Of a stretch of DNA of 64,000 nt, positions 36,644 through 49,269 are shown piece by piece. The notes beneath the pieces are model-generated. The model had not been told where the DNA came from and searched no databases. It saw only the letters and a list, made by a program, of their open reading frames with translations. Position 1 is the stretch's first letter. Each line of letters begins with the position of its first letter. The stretch lies in NCBI GenBank assembly GCA_022702545.1, contig JAHRBC010000002.1:3534001-3598000 (forward strand). The letters are read 5' to 3'. The translations under genes and the position numbers were made by a program. This DNA comes from Phycomyces nitens. Taxonomy: Eukaryota > Mucoromycota > Mucoromycetes > Mucorales > Phycomycetaceae.

Positions 36644-38219
36644 TGGATCTAATGATGTATAAAACAACAACAAATATAGGCAACTGAGTTTGTAATCATC
36701 AGGGCCATCTTAATAATAATAATAATAAAAGAGAGTCAACGTGACCACTGGATTTTGGCGAAGTGGTATTTAAAGACAAATGAATGGATTCCAAATGAGC
36801 CATATAAAGTGGCTCTGGCCCTTTAAAGAGCACCACTCTGTATTTACACGTTAATGGACTCAAATATACCCTTGTCCAAGAGGACCCAACTGAACTTTCA
36901 TGCTTTAGACATGGATACAAAGAACAAGGCTGGTTTACTCTGGTCAAAGAGCCTTTGAGACACCAAATAACTCTCCAAATAACCCACCCACCAATGTACC
37001 AACCTCTTTGATAATGACTCACTTGTAACCCCGGATACTCTACCATTCTTGTCCTTGTACCTAACCTGGCTTTATATCCACATTACCCTTTTATCCATTT
37101 GAACTTTCATTCCAAAGAGTGATCAACTTGCTTGGACGACTGTTGGGTAATATCTCCAAGGTGATTTAAATGATGAGAATTCCAAACGTTACCTTGATAT
37201 GTTGACCAGCAAGACTTTTTTTTTGCATATTCTGGTTGAGCAACAGAAAAGGTCCTTTTGAGATTAAAATGCTATTCTCTTGAAAAAATATGATGCCATT
37301 CAAAGATGACCAACTTTATCAGCAGTCTTTATTAGGGTTTTGTACTTGTACAATCAATTTCTCACGCGAGTGCTCGAACCCGCGCCCTTGGTACTCTCTT
37401 TTAACAATATATAATAATGTAACTTTCTTTTAATTACATATGATGATGATACATATGATGGTGAATATTTGGTAAAGGGGCCTGGGCTGGTACCTCTTAA
37501 TAAAATTGCGCGGTTAATATCATTGTATAAAGACTTAACAGATTGCCAGATAGCTGTTCATGGCTTAATGTATCAACAAGATTAAATCACCAGCATCTCT
37601 GTTCCCCAGCACATATGTTGTGAATCTCAACACTTTTACCGTCCTTTTTCAAGTTTTACCCGACTCTGGAAATCTAAGCTGTCTGGGCTTAATTCCATAT
37701 TATTCTACTGCCATTTGGACTTGATCGCATCTTTTAATACAGTCCGGCTGGTGGATATTGTCGGCTACCAAAAAAGAATCTCAATTTGGTAATTTTGTTT
37801 GAATTCCGCAATTTTTATATACCATTTATGGAATGCATGTAAAGTCCGATTTGTACACACATTTGTGTGCTCCGGATTAAAAAATCTACTGCCTTTTATG
37901 GAACACTCAAAAATAAAGATTTAATTTGTCGGTTAATGCAAAAACATAATAAGAGGGAAATATGTTGCTAGGTTTAATTCATAGCGCTTAAGCGTACTTT
38001 AATTAATAGAATCATATAGTGGTTTGGTTCTCGTAACATTTTAGTTGATTTGTAATTAAAAAATTAGTAGATATTTATTCCATGAAAGGCTTAGAATGGA
38101 GTTCGTTTAAAGCAATTTATAATTTGACGTTTTGGAATGAAGGAAAAAGCCATAAAGATCACTAAAACGAACGTCATTACATGCATTATCAATTCTAAAA
38201 GATAATGTCTCATCTTTTA
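36644..38219. other. Intergenic DNA, no gene seen
   Basis: An (AAT)n microsatellite lies at about 36711-36728. An open frame at 36699-37046 (minus) shows no conserved motif. A polymerase III B-box-like sequence near 37370 was examined and rejected as a tRNA. Confidence 0.4.
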
Positions 38220-39095
38220 TCAAGCGATGGCGTTTAATTTATCCTTTTACCAAGGCCCAGAACTGTTCAATAGGATTTAGATCAGGCGAGTAAGAGGGAG
38301 GAAGAGGAGGAGATACATTACTCTATAACCTCTAGCTTTGATTTTTCGGATCATCAGTTTCGACTTATGGATACTAGCATTATCAATTACTAAATAAATG
38401 CCATTTAAAGATTCATCCTCATCCATAATATAAAGGAGCTCATTGACAAACTTAATAAAATGAGCAGTTGTTGTACCTTTTGGAGCTGGTTTTACATCAA
38501 CTGCACTGGCGTCATCCTCCCGAGTTCCTTTGTCGTCCTTAGTCTTAGCTACAACCCCTTTTCTTCTTTTTGGCAACAGTGTCTGTTTCAAAACGGCATG
38601 AAGCACTGCAGACGAATGGATGGCTCCAATAACAAAGTGAGAAGCTACTCTTGTTTTTGCAATTTTAACCACAGCGCGAGTTTCGGCTGGTGATCTAGCC
38701 CAGTTATTTTTCATATTTATATGGAAACCAGCTTCATCAATAAACACACAGTTATTTATATAGTCTAGATCTTTTTACTTCCAGTCCATGAATCACTCGT
38801 ATCTTGTCTGCGGATTTACAACAGAGTTCCTAGCTTCGGCTTCAAAATGAGGTTTCTTAATAGTAATCTGCATAGTGTTTCTCAAATGATGATTGAGTTG
38901 CGGCTTTATAGACAAGTCTTGGAACTGTTTAGTCAACTCCTCTATAATGTTGTCAGCAACAAGCTGAGGATCATCATCTAGCAAGTTCTTTATAAAATCA
39001 TTGTGTTCCTCAGTAAAGGAGCTCTTGGGTTCACTATTATATTTTTTGATTTCTTGTAGGCCACCTCTCCCGTCTTTTGGTATGATTTCCACCAT
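38220..39095 (-). pseudogene. Tc1/mariner-superfamily (DDE_3) transposase, decayed
   Basis: Reading from 39095 downward, an N-terminal helix-turn-helix-like part (FTEEHNDFIKNLLDDDPQLV, ADNIIEELTKQF) is followed in the same frame by TGA and TAA stops near 38785-38800. Then comes the catalytic core: CVFIDEAGFHINMKNNWARS with the first Asp and YLVIDNASIHKSKLMIRKI with the second. SPDLNPIEQFWALVK, with the final Glu, lies in another frame because of a frameshift near 38310, and another stop follows. Family membership is clear from the D, D, E phrases. At least three disabling changes make autonomous transposition impossible. No target-site duplication or terminal repeat was identified. Confidence 0.82.
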
Positions 39096-40106
39096 CTTTC
39101 CGCAGCACGTGGGTTAATCAAAAAATGGGCCCTTTTAGAGGGTTAGTTTGGTCAAATGTTTACTTTATTATGATTATCGTACAAATACATGTTACAGATG
39201 TATACTACAACAACTGACATATGGTATATCTCAGATACACACTAAACTAATATGTGTTACAATCGTAGGATGTCTTTTCTACATTATATTAAAAGTAAAG
39301 TTGGCAGTAAACGCCAAGTTGAATCAACAAGTGATTGGGATGATAGCAAAAGTAAGAAAAAGTTTTATTCATATGAAAGCAGTTGAGGTTGTGCTATGAT
39401 CTTATATATTAGTGCAATAATAACACTGTTTCACTAAAAACTTACCTAAGAAACAAAGATAAAGTATAGTGTCATGTCAAATTGTTGCTCGAATTTCCAA
39501 TTCTTTATATATCCAGAGATATTGGCTGTTTAACATTAGAAAATTTTGACGTTACAGTGGGTATCAGATACATTACAAAGCCTTATTTTTCCAGCTGTCT
39601 TTGCTACACAATCATACAAAAGAAAGTGGATGAGCAAATGATTGTACTATACTTACCTTTACTTACATCACAAAGCACAGCACCTATTGTCAAGCTTCAG
39701 TGCAGCCAGGGCAAAGACACGCGGAATTAATGGCAGTTGTGAATGGTTTTAGCAAGGTTTTACGGAGATTACGTCTGGTAGAATGCAAAATCAGTCAAAG
39801 TAGCAAACTACAAAATGGAAGTTATCTTTTTGTCTTTGTACACTTTTCCTTGTTCAAACAAACCCATACATCTGCGTATCAGCACAAGGACATGTGTCAA
39901 ACGGATAAATTTCTATTACATTGTTAAAAGAATAAAATGGTTGATCACATATCGCGTTTGGAAATGTAGTAAATTTATTAGAAATGGTCGATCAGGATTT
40001 TGTTATACATCATTATTTTATTTTCAAGCTCATCTTATTTTAGAAGGCTTGGACTCACTGTCAACACTATTTCACATCTTCTCCTTTAACTCCTATTATC
40101 TCTAGC
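39096..40106. other. Intergenic or decayed sequence
   Basis: Several overlapping open frames of 75-96 codons (for example 39482-39730 and 39815-40105) could be decayed N-terminal parts of the gene that follows, but none shows a recognisable motif. Confidence 0.3.
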
Positions 40107-42259
40107 GTGATGTATGGTCAAAAACCTAGTCCTAAAGGATTCAATTCAAGAATTATATTTAACAAAGAGCAGTGCGTTAAGCTTAGAATTAACGAAGCAT
40201 TTGCAGACGTGGCTGCTAAAGATTGGTGTAATGAAAAGCTGATGGCCAAGAACTTTGCTATAACGCATGGTCCAATATGTAATTATCAAGATGTCTTGAA
40301 ACAGATCAAAGAATCCCGCAACGTACTATCAATGAAGTAGCAGTTCCTTGATGGATATTGCAAGAATGCCATTGACTTATTTCAAGGCAAAAAACGTGGC
40401 TAACTTATTCAAAAACACTTATAATAAAGAACTTGAAGAGTTCAAAATCAAGCAGTTGCAGTCAATGTCATCTCGCAAAGGGTACAGAAATGCGATAGCT
40501 GTTACGGGGGAGGAGCACGATCGCAATTATCAAGAAGTTTCTGTATCAATCACTACTAGTGTCTTCAATGACTCTCATACTACTCAAGAAACTGCTGATT
40601 TAACTCTTGAAGACACTCTGACTGCTCAAAAAATGCCAGACTCCACTGCGTCATCCTTTAGGCTAGAAGTTTTCAAGGCAGGCTATAAATACGTAAGCAT
40701 ATGTTACAACTGCATTTTGACTTGTAGACTCAACTCTTTCTTTTAGTTCAAAAACCAATCATCATCATTTGATGTATCAAACCTTGATAAAATAAAGAAT
40801 GATACAAATCCTGATAGTATTAGAGAATTGCTAGATAATGTATCATACTCCATTTTACAATCAGAAAGCAAAAATGAAACTGATGTGGCTTTAAAGTAAG
40901 TTCATAGGTATTTATAATATGCAAATGCAGCTTTCTCACTGTATAAATGAAACAAGGCTTTCTTTGTCAAGAATCATAAATATGATAGGAGGTTCTACGA
41001 TGCCAGTATTTGAGGAATACTTCAAAAAGTACGATGTGCAAAAGTGGGAGCAAGCGAAGGAGGCAAAACCAAGTATTAAAACTGGCATGACTGAAGAGAT
41101 TTTTTCAGAAGATACAGGCATTTGATGTAACCACTGCACTGTCGTCCGCTTTGACTGAAGAGATGAGTGGTTTATATGATAAAATTGTTCAAGTAAGCAA
41201 AAAAAATGTTTATATTTACAAATAATTATCTAAACAACTCAAGTAAAAAGCAAATGAGGGATATCATGAACTTAGACGCTACATTTGTATTGAAAAGTTG
41301 AAAGCGTTTGACCAAGGCCCAGAATCTGAAGTGATTCAAATGCTGGATATTTTTGAAAGCATTATAGAAGGACTGATAGAGGAAGAGAAAGCAATTGAAG
41401 GAATGAGCGAGCTTGGGTTCTATAGACCTGTTGCAATAATAATTGAGGTGTTGTTCCGTAAAAGTCAATTTGAGATGAAAGAGTAAGTCTCTGAAAATAG
41501 GATTTTTTGTGGATGACTAGTTATACTAATGCATTTAATAGTGAGGAAACATGTATCAATGCTACAAAGACATGTAGACAATTGAATGAAGAAATATGTG
41601 ATGATCAAGACACTACTAGCACTACAATTGGAAGAAGAATCGACCTTTTAATGAAATTTATGAACATAAAGTTAAGCTCCTCGGAGTGGAAGAGGTCCAA
41701 CGTCTGTAAAAAGCTCGGTGAATCTCAGCAAATCAAAAATATTCGAACCAATACTGCCATCTTGGAGAGCATTGAAAGTATGCCATTTGATGATGATGAT
41801 GAGAGGAGCAACGTATTCGTGATTGGGATGAACTGGTTAGGTATTGTCGTTAAACACAACTTTTAGTTAAAACATTGATTAACGTTTCTTTTGCAGGTGA
41901 TGTTGGCTACATGATGGCGATTAAAAAGGTAGATTCAGCGTATGTGGCATATCACATTGGTGATTTAGCGCTTCCTGTCTCTCTCTCGTGTCTTAAAGAC
42001 TTTAAGCAAACATTAAGTTTATTATTTTCTTTTTAAACATCACCATTTCAAATTGAGAAGAATCCTCGTTCCCTCTTGTCGTCGTCAAGCGAACAACCAA
42101 GTATTAAACATGTATAGATGCGGCAATACTCCTGTCAAACGCCCATCAAGCCCTGGAACCTTTTTCAGTCCTAAAAAAAAGCAGCAGAAAAAGAGGTCAG
42201 CTGAGAACCCTACAAAAACCATTACCACTGAATCGGACGAAGATGATGAAACGAATTGA
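40107..42259 (+). pseudogene. Multi-exon uncharacterised gene of a repeated Mucorales-type family, apparently frameshifted
   Basis: Exon-like blocks on the + strand with good splice sites: 40348-40691, 40746-40896, 41139-41192, 41250-41483, 41542-41837 and 41897 onward. They encode a helix-rich protein with KDWCNEKLMAKNFAITHG, FKAKNVANLF, YHELRRYICIEKL, SSSEWKRSNV, QQIKNIRTNTAIL and DVGYMMAIKK. The last three phrases resemble the C-terminal half of uncharacterised proteins that I recall as expanded in Mucorales genomes. At about 40340 and 41125 the frame can be kept only by a frameshift or an implausible intron, so the copy is probably decayed. A separate Lys-rich tail (RPSSPGTFFSPKKKQQKK) at 42145-42259 looks like a nuclear localisation signal. 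No enzymatic motif was recognised. Confidence 0.5.
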
Positions 42260-44487
<2,228 letters not shown>

Positions 44488-44834
44488 ATATATTCCCATA
44501 TTTCTATCCCATTTCCATTTCTTGTTCATCCTTTATGCAATCACTTTATGTGTTTCAATTAAACACCAAAAAAAATGAGCCATCATTTTTTGTTATTATT
44601 ATTATTATTATTATGATGATGATTAATAAATAATAATATGAAATATATTATCTCGGGTGAGTTGGAGCTATAGATTGAAGGGTATATGGGGGAGGGAGTT
44701 TATACACATGTAGAATGTACCTTGCCATTGTGGTAGACGAGATATCTAGAATTGTTACAAGATGGGTGCACTTCTTTCTTTTCTTTCTTTTTTTTTGTGT
44801 GTGTGTTTTTTCTGTTGTTGACTGCGGAAAGTAT
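44488..44834. other. Short intergenic region with (ATT)n run
   Basis: 3' flanks of convergent enolase and ING genes. Contains an (ATT)n microsatellite at about 44591-44615 and a poly-T/GT run near 44780-44806. Confidence 0.7.
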
Positions 44835-45864
44835 TCAATAGGCTGAGTATCTTGATCGGCTGTCTTCTGTACAATCATTGCAGAACCATTTTCCTGCAGG
44901 TGGCTCTACCAGACCAACGCATGCATAATGGAACCATTCTTTCTCGCACTAAAACGAGGCTTCATTAGCCTGACCAGCTCAGCATTCATACTTACATTCT
45001 CTCCATCACAGGCAACCATATCACCAAAGGCAACTTGGTTGCAGTAGCAGTAAGTAGGTTCATTGGGGTCAATGTGCTCTTGCCTTGGCGCAAGTGTGTG
45101 ATGAAGAGACAGGCTCGGTCGGCGGACAGAGTTTGTCCTGTCCAGATTGATGAGAAAGGGGCGTTTGATGATCCAGATCTTGTTTTATATTAACCTTTTT
45201 CTCTGAATACTTGGCCCAATCGTTCTCTTCCTAGAGATGACTAGATAAAGATGATCATCATTAACCCACGATCTCACAATATCCCTTATAGACTTACCCT
45301 GCCAGTCATCATCCCAAACAGCTGGCTTGGCATCTCTTGACCAACCAGAACTATCAATCCCATTGGCCATAATGTGGGCATCCATACGCTCAATGTGTCG
45401 CGAGACAAGTTCATACATCTGTAGAGCCAGCTCTATCTTTTGGTCCTGTTTATGAAGTGCTTTCTTGTAATCTCTTTCGAGTTGGAGCCGAGCAGCTACG
45501 AGATCAATCGACGACGACGGATTGACATTTGACTGCTTCAACTGCTTTGAGTACATTCGACGATGCTTGCTGTATGTTTCCGAATAACCTTTATATATAT
45601 ATATAATGCAATGTTCGGACCAGATCAAACCTTCAATTCCTTTCATCTTTACCTTGAAAGTCTTCATCCATACCCCGTAAGTCGCGCATCGTCTGGTCCA
45701 TCTCCGCAGGCAAGTTTTGTAGACCTAACAGATTAAGATGTCAATAAACAGGCTTGGTTTAAACACAATGATCCATAATATCCCAGGACATATAGGATGG
45801 CAGTATCAGTCATGGGCTTACTCTCTACAAAGTCTTCGAGAACTTCAGACACAGAGAAACTCAT
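44835..45864 (-). CDS. ING-family chromatin reader with C-terminal PHD finger
   Basis: ING proteins recruit histone acetyltransferase or deacetylase complexes to H3K4-methylated nucleosomes. Certain exons: 45864-45822, 45724-45653, 45588-45298, a block ending at 44996, and 44948-44835. The N-terminal ING helices are [47 protein letters not shown] and [20 protein letters not shown]. The PHD finger at the C-terminus has all C4HC3 ligands: CYC, VACDGENC, WFHYAC, WFCNDC. The linker between 45297 and about 45130 can be spliced in two ways: a 16-nt microexon (45211-45226), or exon 3 read through to about 45195; I prefer not to choose. The PHD is short-spaced from the stop and has no polybasic extension. 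Closest to the Yng2/ING3-5 type. Confidence 0.88.
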
Positions 45865-46165
45865 AAGGGCCAATCCACAAACAGCAAATGAAAGAAGAAA
45901 AAGCAAAGTTAAATGCTGGATGTCCCGGTATTTATACGCCTCGCTTTCACGTGAGCACTGTTACGTCAGACAACAAAAGGTGTCTGTGTGTCTGCGGTAC
46001 TTAAAGGTAAAGTGGTACCTAGAGTGCTTTATTGATGAATGGAGTGTATCTTGACGATACATGGGAATTGTGACTTGGGTTTTGGAATGGGTGAAAAAAT
46101 GCAATAATGATAAACAAGACATGGAAGGAGAGGTCCCTATATATATATATGTCTCTTTGGGTCTA
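45865..46165. other. Intergenic DNA between ING and Rex4-like genes
   Basis: About 300 bases holding the ING promoter and the 3' flank of the Rex4-like gene. No gene seen. Confidence 0.5.
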
Positions 46166-47323
46166 TTAATCAGAATCAGAATCAGAATCGTCTTCTGAAC
46201 CCTCGCTCTCAACCGGTGCTTCTTGAACCTGCTTGGTTTCAATCTCTTTTTTGACCTTAAGCGTACGGTTATTCTCCTTGACTGCCAACTTCTTCAAGTT
46301 TGATACAGCGCGCGATCCAAAAGACTTTTCCCATTCATCCTTGACCTTTCTATACAGCAGCATCGTAAACCGGGCATCTTCAACCTATCGTTCTGTCAAT
46401 ATCATAATCATGCATCTTGGTCGTCTTACCGAAGAATGGCTTCCGGACTGGATGTTGAACTCTAGGACCTTTTGGACCAATGTCTTTAGACTGGGTGTAC
46501 GACCAGTTGCCAATTTGCGAAAGGGTTTGAAACGAGATGTATCACGCAAGAAGAGGGCTGGATGATCCAGCATCAAAGCCTTTAAATCGTTGTTGACAGC
46601 GTGTCCGATAAGTACACGACCCTTGATGATATCGGCCACTTCAGCTTGGGCCTGTTTGAATGGAATGGCTTTACGGGTGATTAATGGCTGGATCATAACC
46701 CCAACTAGCCCTATAGTTCCAAATTACCTCCTTCTTCAAGATGCTTGGGCTCAATGCCACTCACATGTGTACGGTAGTCCGTAACACGTTCCTGTGGCTG
46801 GACATACTTGTCCATCAGGACCGCTCCATTATAGTTCACAATACTCACACGGGCCAGGGCAGAGTCGACACCATCTCGTCCAACACCCACCATCTCACAA
46901 TCAATGGCCACAAACTTTCCAAGCTGGGCACCCTTGCCCTGAACGGCATCCATACCCTCTACCACGGCCTTTTTGCGCTCCTTCTCGTCCATCTTGAGCT
47001 GCTTACTTGATCCATATGCCAATTGAAGATCCTTTTCGTCCAGATCATCACCAAACCACAGGTTCTCTTTGTCTGGAATGGCGACCACATTTGGCTCTAC
47101 CTTTGATTTCTTCTTTGTGGGTGCATCGACTGTTTCGGCTGTCTCGACGCCTTTTCGCTTTCGATGGATATAAGGCTTTCTGTTGGCTACAGGTTGTGGC
47201 GGGGGAATAGTCTGGACGAAAGTTTAGCAGCCTCATCGCAATCATCAAACCACCTACAGCTTGGATCTTCTTCCAGTTGGAAGATGGAATAGGTTTGGCG
47301 GCCTTCTTGATCGGTGCTTTCAT
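46166..47323 (-). CDS. Rex4-like RNA exonuclease (DEDDh)
   Basis: 3'-5' exoribonuclease of the nucleolar Rex4/REXO4 group, which takes part in pre-rRNA processing. The 335-residue product has exons 47323-47258, 47211-46728, 46668-46430, 46384-46166. The DEDDh motifs are in order: [12 protein letters not shown] (exo I, Asp and Glu), [11 protein letters not shown] (exo II Asp), and [14 protein letters not shown] with the His and last Asp (exo III). The exo III motif is split exactly at SS|VE by the last intron. An N-terminal basic stretch ([14 protein letters not shown]) is a likely nuclear/nucleolar signal; the C-terminus is acidic ([10 protein letters not shown]). It is divergently arranged with the glucoamylase gene, whose ATG is only 281 bases away, so the two promoters overlap. 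Confidence 0.92.
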
Positions 47324-47604
47324 GTTGATGAGGAAAGGAAGAGAAGAAGAAGAAGAAGAAAAAAAAAGACAGGCAATAGTTGAGAGTCCGTTCTGGAAAG
47401 GGACAAAAGGGTGGCTTTGTGGTCTGTGACCGGGTTACTATACCACCATATAAGATTAAAGGGGGGGAGTTGCCACCAAGAACGTCATGCATGGATGTAA
47501 AGTTGTATAAAAAGAACACTTGACGCACACTCGTCGCCTTTCTTTTTTTTTCTTTAGATTCTCACTCGTTCTCTTGACGCCCCCAACTTTGGCTATAGTT
47601 ATCA

Positions 47605-49080
47605 ATGCGCATCAGCAGTTCACTCGTTCTCTTGTCCATCTGTCTGAGCAGCGTACAGTCTGCAATTTGGCAGGGATGGTCCAAAGGAAGATTTGGTAAG
47701 TCAATCAGACCATGTAGGTCTTGTCCACTGATAAACCACTAATGCACTCAATTAGCGGGTGTCCCATCTGGAAATACCGCATTGGATGATTGGGTTGAAA
47801 AGCAAGAAGCAACCAGTCTAAAGGTGATCTTGTCCAATATCAATCCACCTGGGACCACCCGAGGCTTCTTTGCGGCCTCTTTATCGACCTACGACCCCGA
47901 TTACTTTTATACCTGGACCCGAGATTCTGCTCAAGTGGCCCGTGTACTTGTACATGCGTACGATACCTCTCGTCGTACTGATCTTCATGCTGTCCTGATG
48001 GACTATGTTGATTTCCAGATTGGTGCTCAACAGACAGCAACCCTCTGTCAGTGTCTGGGAGAGCCAAAGTTCAATCCAGATGGCTCAGGGTTCAGTGGTG
48101 AATGGGGACGTCCTCAGAACGATGGCCCTGCTGTGCGTGCAACAGCGTTCATCTTGCTCTCTCAGGCACTCTCACAAAAGAAATATGTCACCAATGTCCT
48201 CAGACCAGCCATATACAAAGACTTGGACTATATCGTTGACAATTGGGCTACCCCTAGTTTCGACCTCTGGGAAGAAGTCTCAGGTGTGCACTTTTATACT
48301 CTCATGGTCATGCGGCGTGCTTTACTGCAGGGCGTTGGGTTTTCAGGGTTGTACAGAGACGCAATCCATGCCGCCAACTATCAAGGCACGATTGGATCCA
48401 TCGAAGATCGGCTAGAGTCCTTTTGGTCTCCATCTCACAATTACATCCTTGCAACCAAGGATCGGGAGCGTGGTTATGAAAAGCCTTCTGGACTGGACAT
48501 CTCTGTCATCCTGGCCGCCAACCAGCTCAGCTCGCTCAAGGATGGATTTTTTACGCCCGAGTCTGACAAGGTTCTCGCCACCGCAGCCGCTCTCGAATAC
48601 TCCTTTGGCACCATATACCCAATCAACCAAGATGTGCCTAGCCATTTGGGGATAGCCATGGGCCGATATCCCGAGGACATCTATGACGGCCACCGGTCAT
48701 CGCAGGGCAACCCATGGTTCATTGCCACCAGTGCCTTTACCGAACTTTACTACAATATCATCCTTGCCTTCAAGGCCAAACCAACTGACATCACTGTCAA
48801 TCACATCAACCGGCCATTCTTTGCAAAGTTTGATTCCCAGGCCGTGCCAGGCAAGATCTATGTAAAGGGAGGCGACGAGTATAATATGCTTCTCGAGGAC
48901 ATTGCTGCCTCGGCCGACCGGTTCCTGGCCACGATAAAGTACCATCAACACCCCAACGGATCGCTTTCGGAGCAGTTCAATCGTTGGACTGGATTCCAGC
49001 AAGGTGCAAGGGATCTCACCTGGTCCCATGCAGGTCTCATCACTGCCACACGCGCAAGAGCAGGCAGACCAATGGCCTAG
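47605..49080 (+). CDS. Glucoamylase, GH15, catalytic domain only
   Basis: Secreted 1,4-alpha-glucosidase releasing glucose from the non-reducing ends of starch. The 471-residue product has exons 47605-47695 and 47756-49080. It begins with a hydrophobic signal peptide (MRISSSLVLLSICLSSVQSA, cleavage expected near residue 20). GH15 landmarks are TRGFFAASL, YFYTWTRDSAQVARVLV, FSGEWGRPQNDGPA, FDLWEEVSG with the general acid Glu, HRSSQGNPWFIATSA, and NGSLSEQF with the catalytic base Glu. There is no starch-binding domain at either end, whereas many Mucorales and Aspergillus enzymes have a CBM21 or CBM20. A TATA-like TATAAAAAG lies about 95 bases before the ATG. Confidence 0.94.
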
Positions 49081-49269
49081 CCAACTTATTGAAACAATCA
49101 TGACCCTTCTCTTTTTTTAAAAATATATATATATATTATGTATATATTCTATTTAGGATATATTGGATGATAGTAAAGAAGCTTGTATTTCAATTTCTAT
49201 ATAAATTTGTTTGTGAGATGCATTTAAATGTGTAATGTATATAATAATGTAATGGGCATAGTGTTCCCT
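49081..49269. other. Short intergenic DNA between convergent genes
   Basis: AT-rich 3' flanks of the glucoamylase and kinase genes, with a (TA)n run near 49122-49150. Confidence 0.5.

Noticed and set aside
36699..37046. 115-codon minus-strand frame upstream of the aldo/keto-reductase-like gene
   Set aside because: No recognisable domain, begins in a microsatellite and lies in the presumed promoter.
37345..37400. Minus-strand GGGTTCGAGCACTCGC, resembling a tRNA B box
   Set aside because: The T-loop would have eight bases and no cloverleaf with acceptor and anticodon arms can be folded around it.
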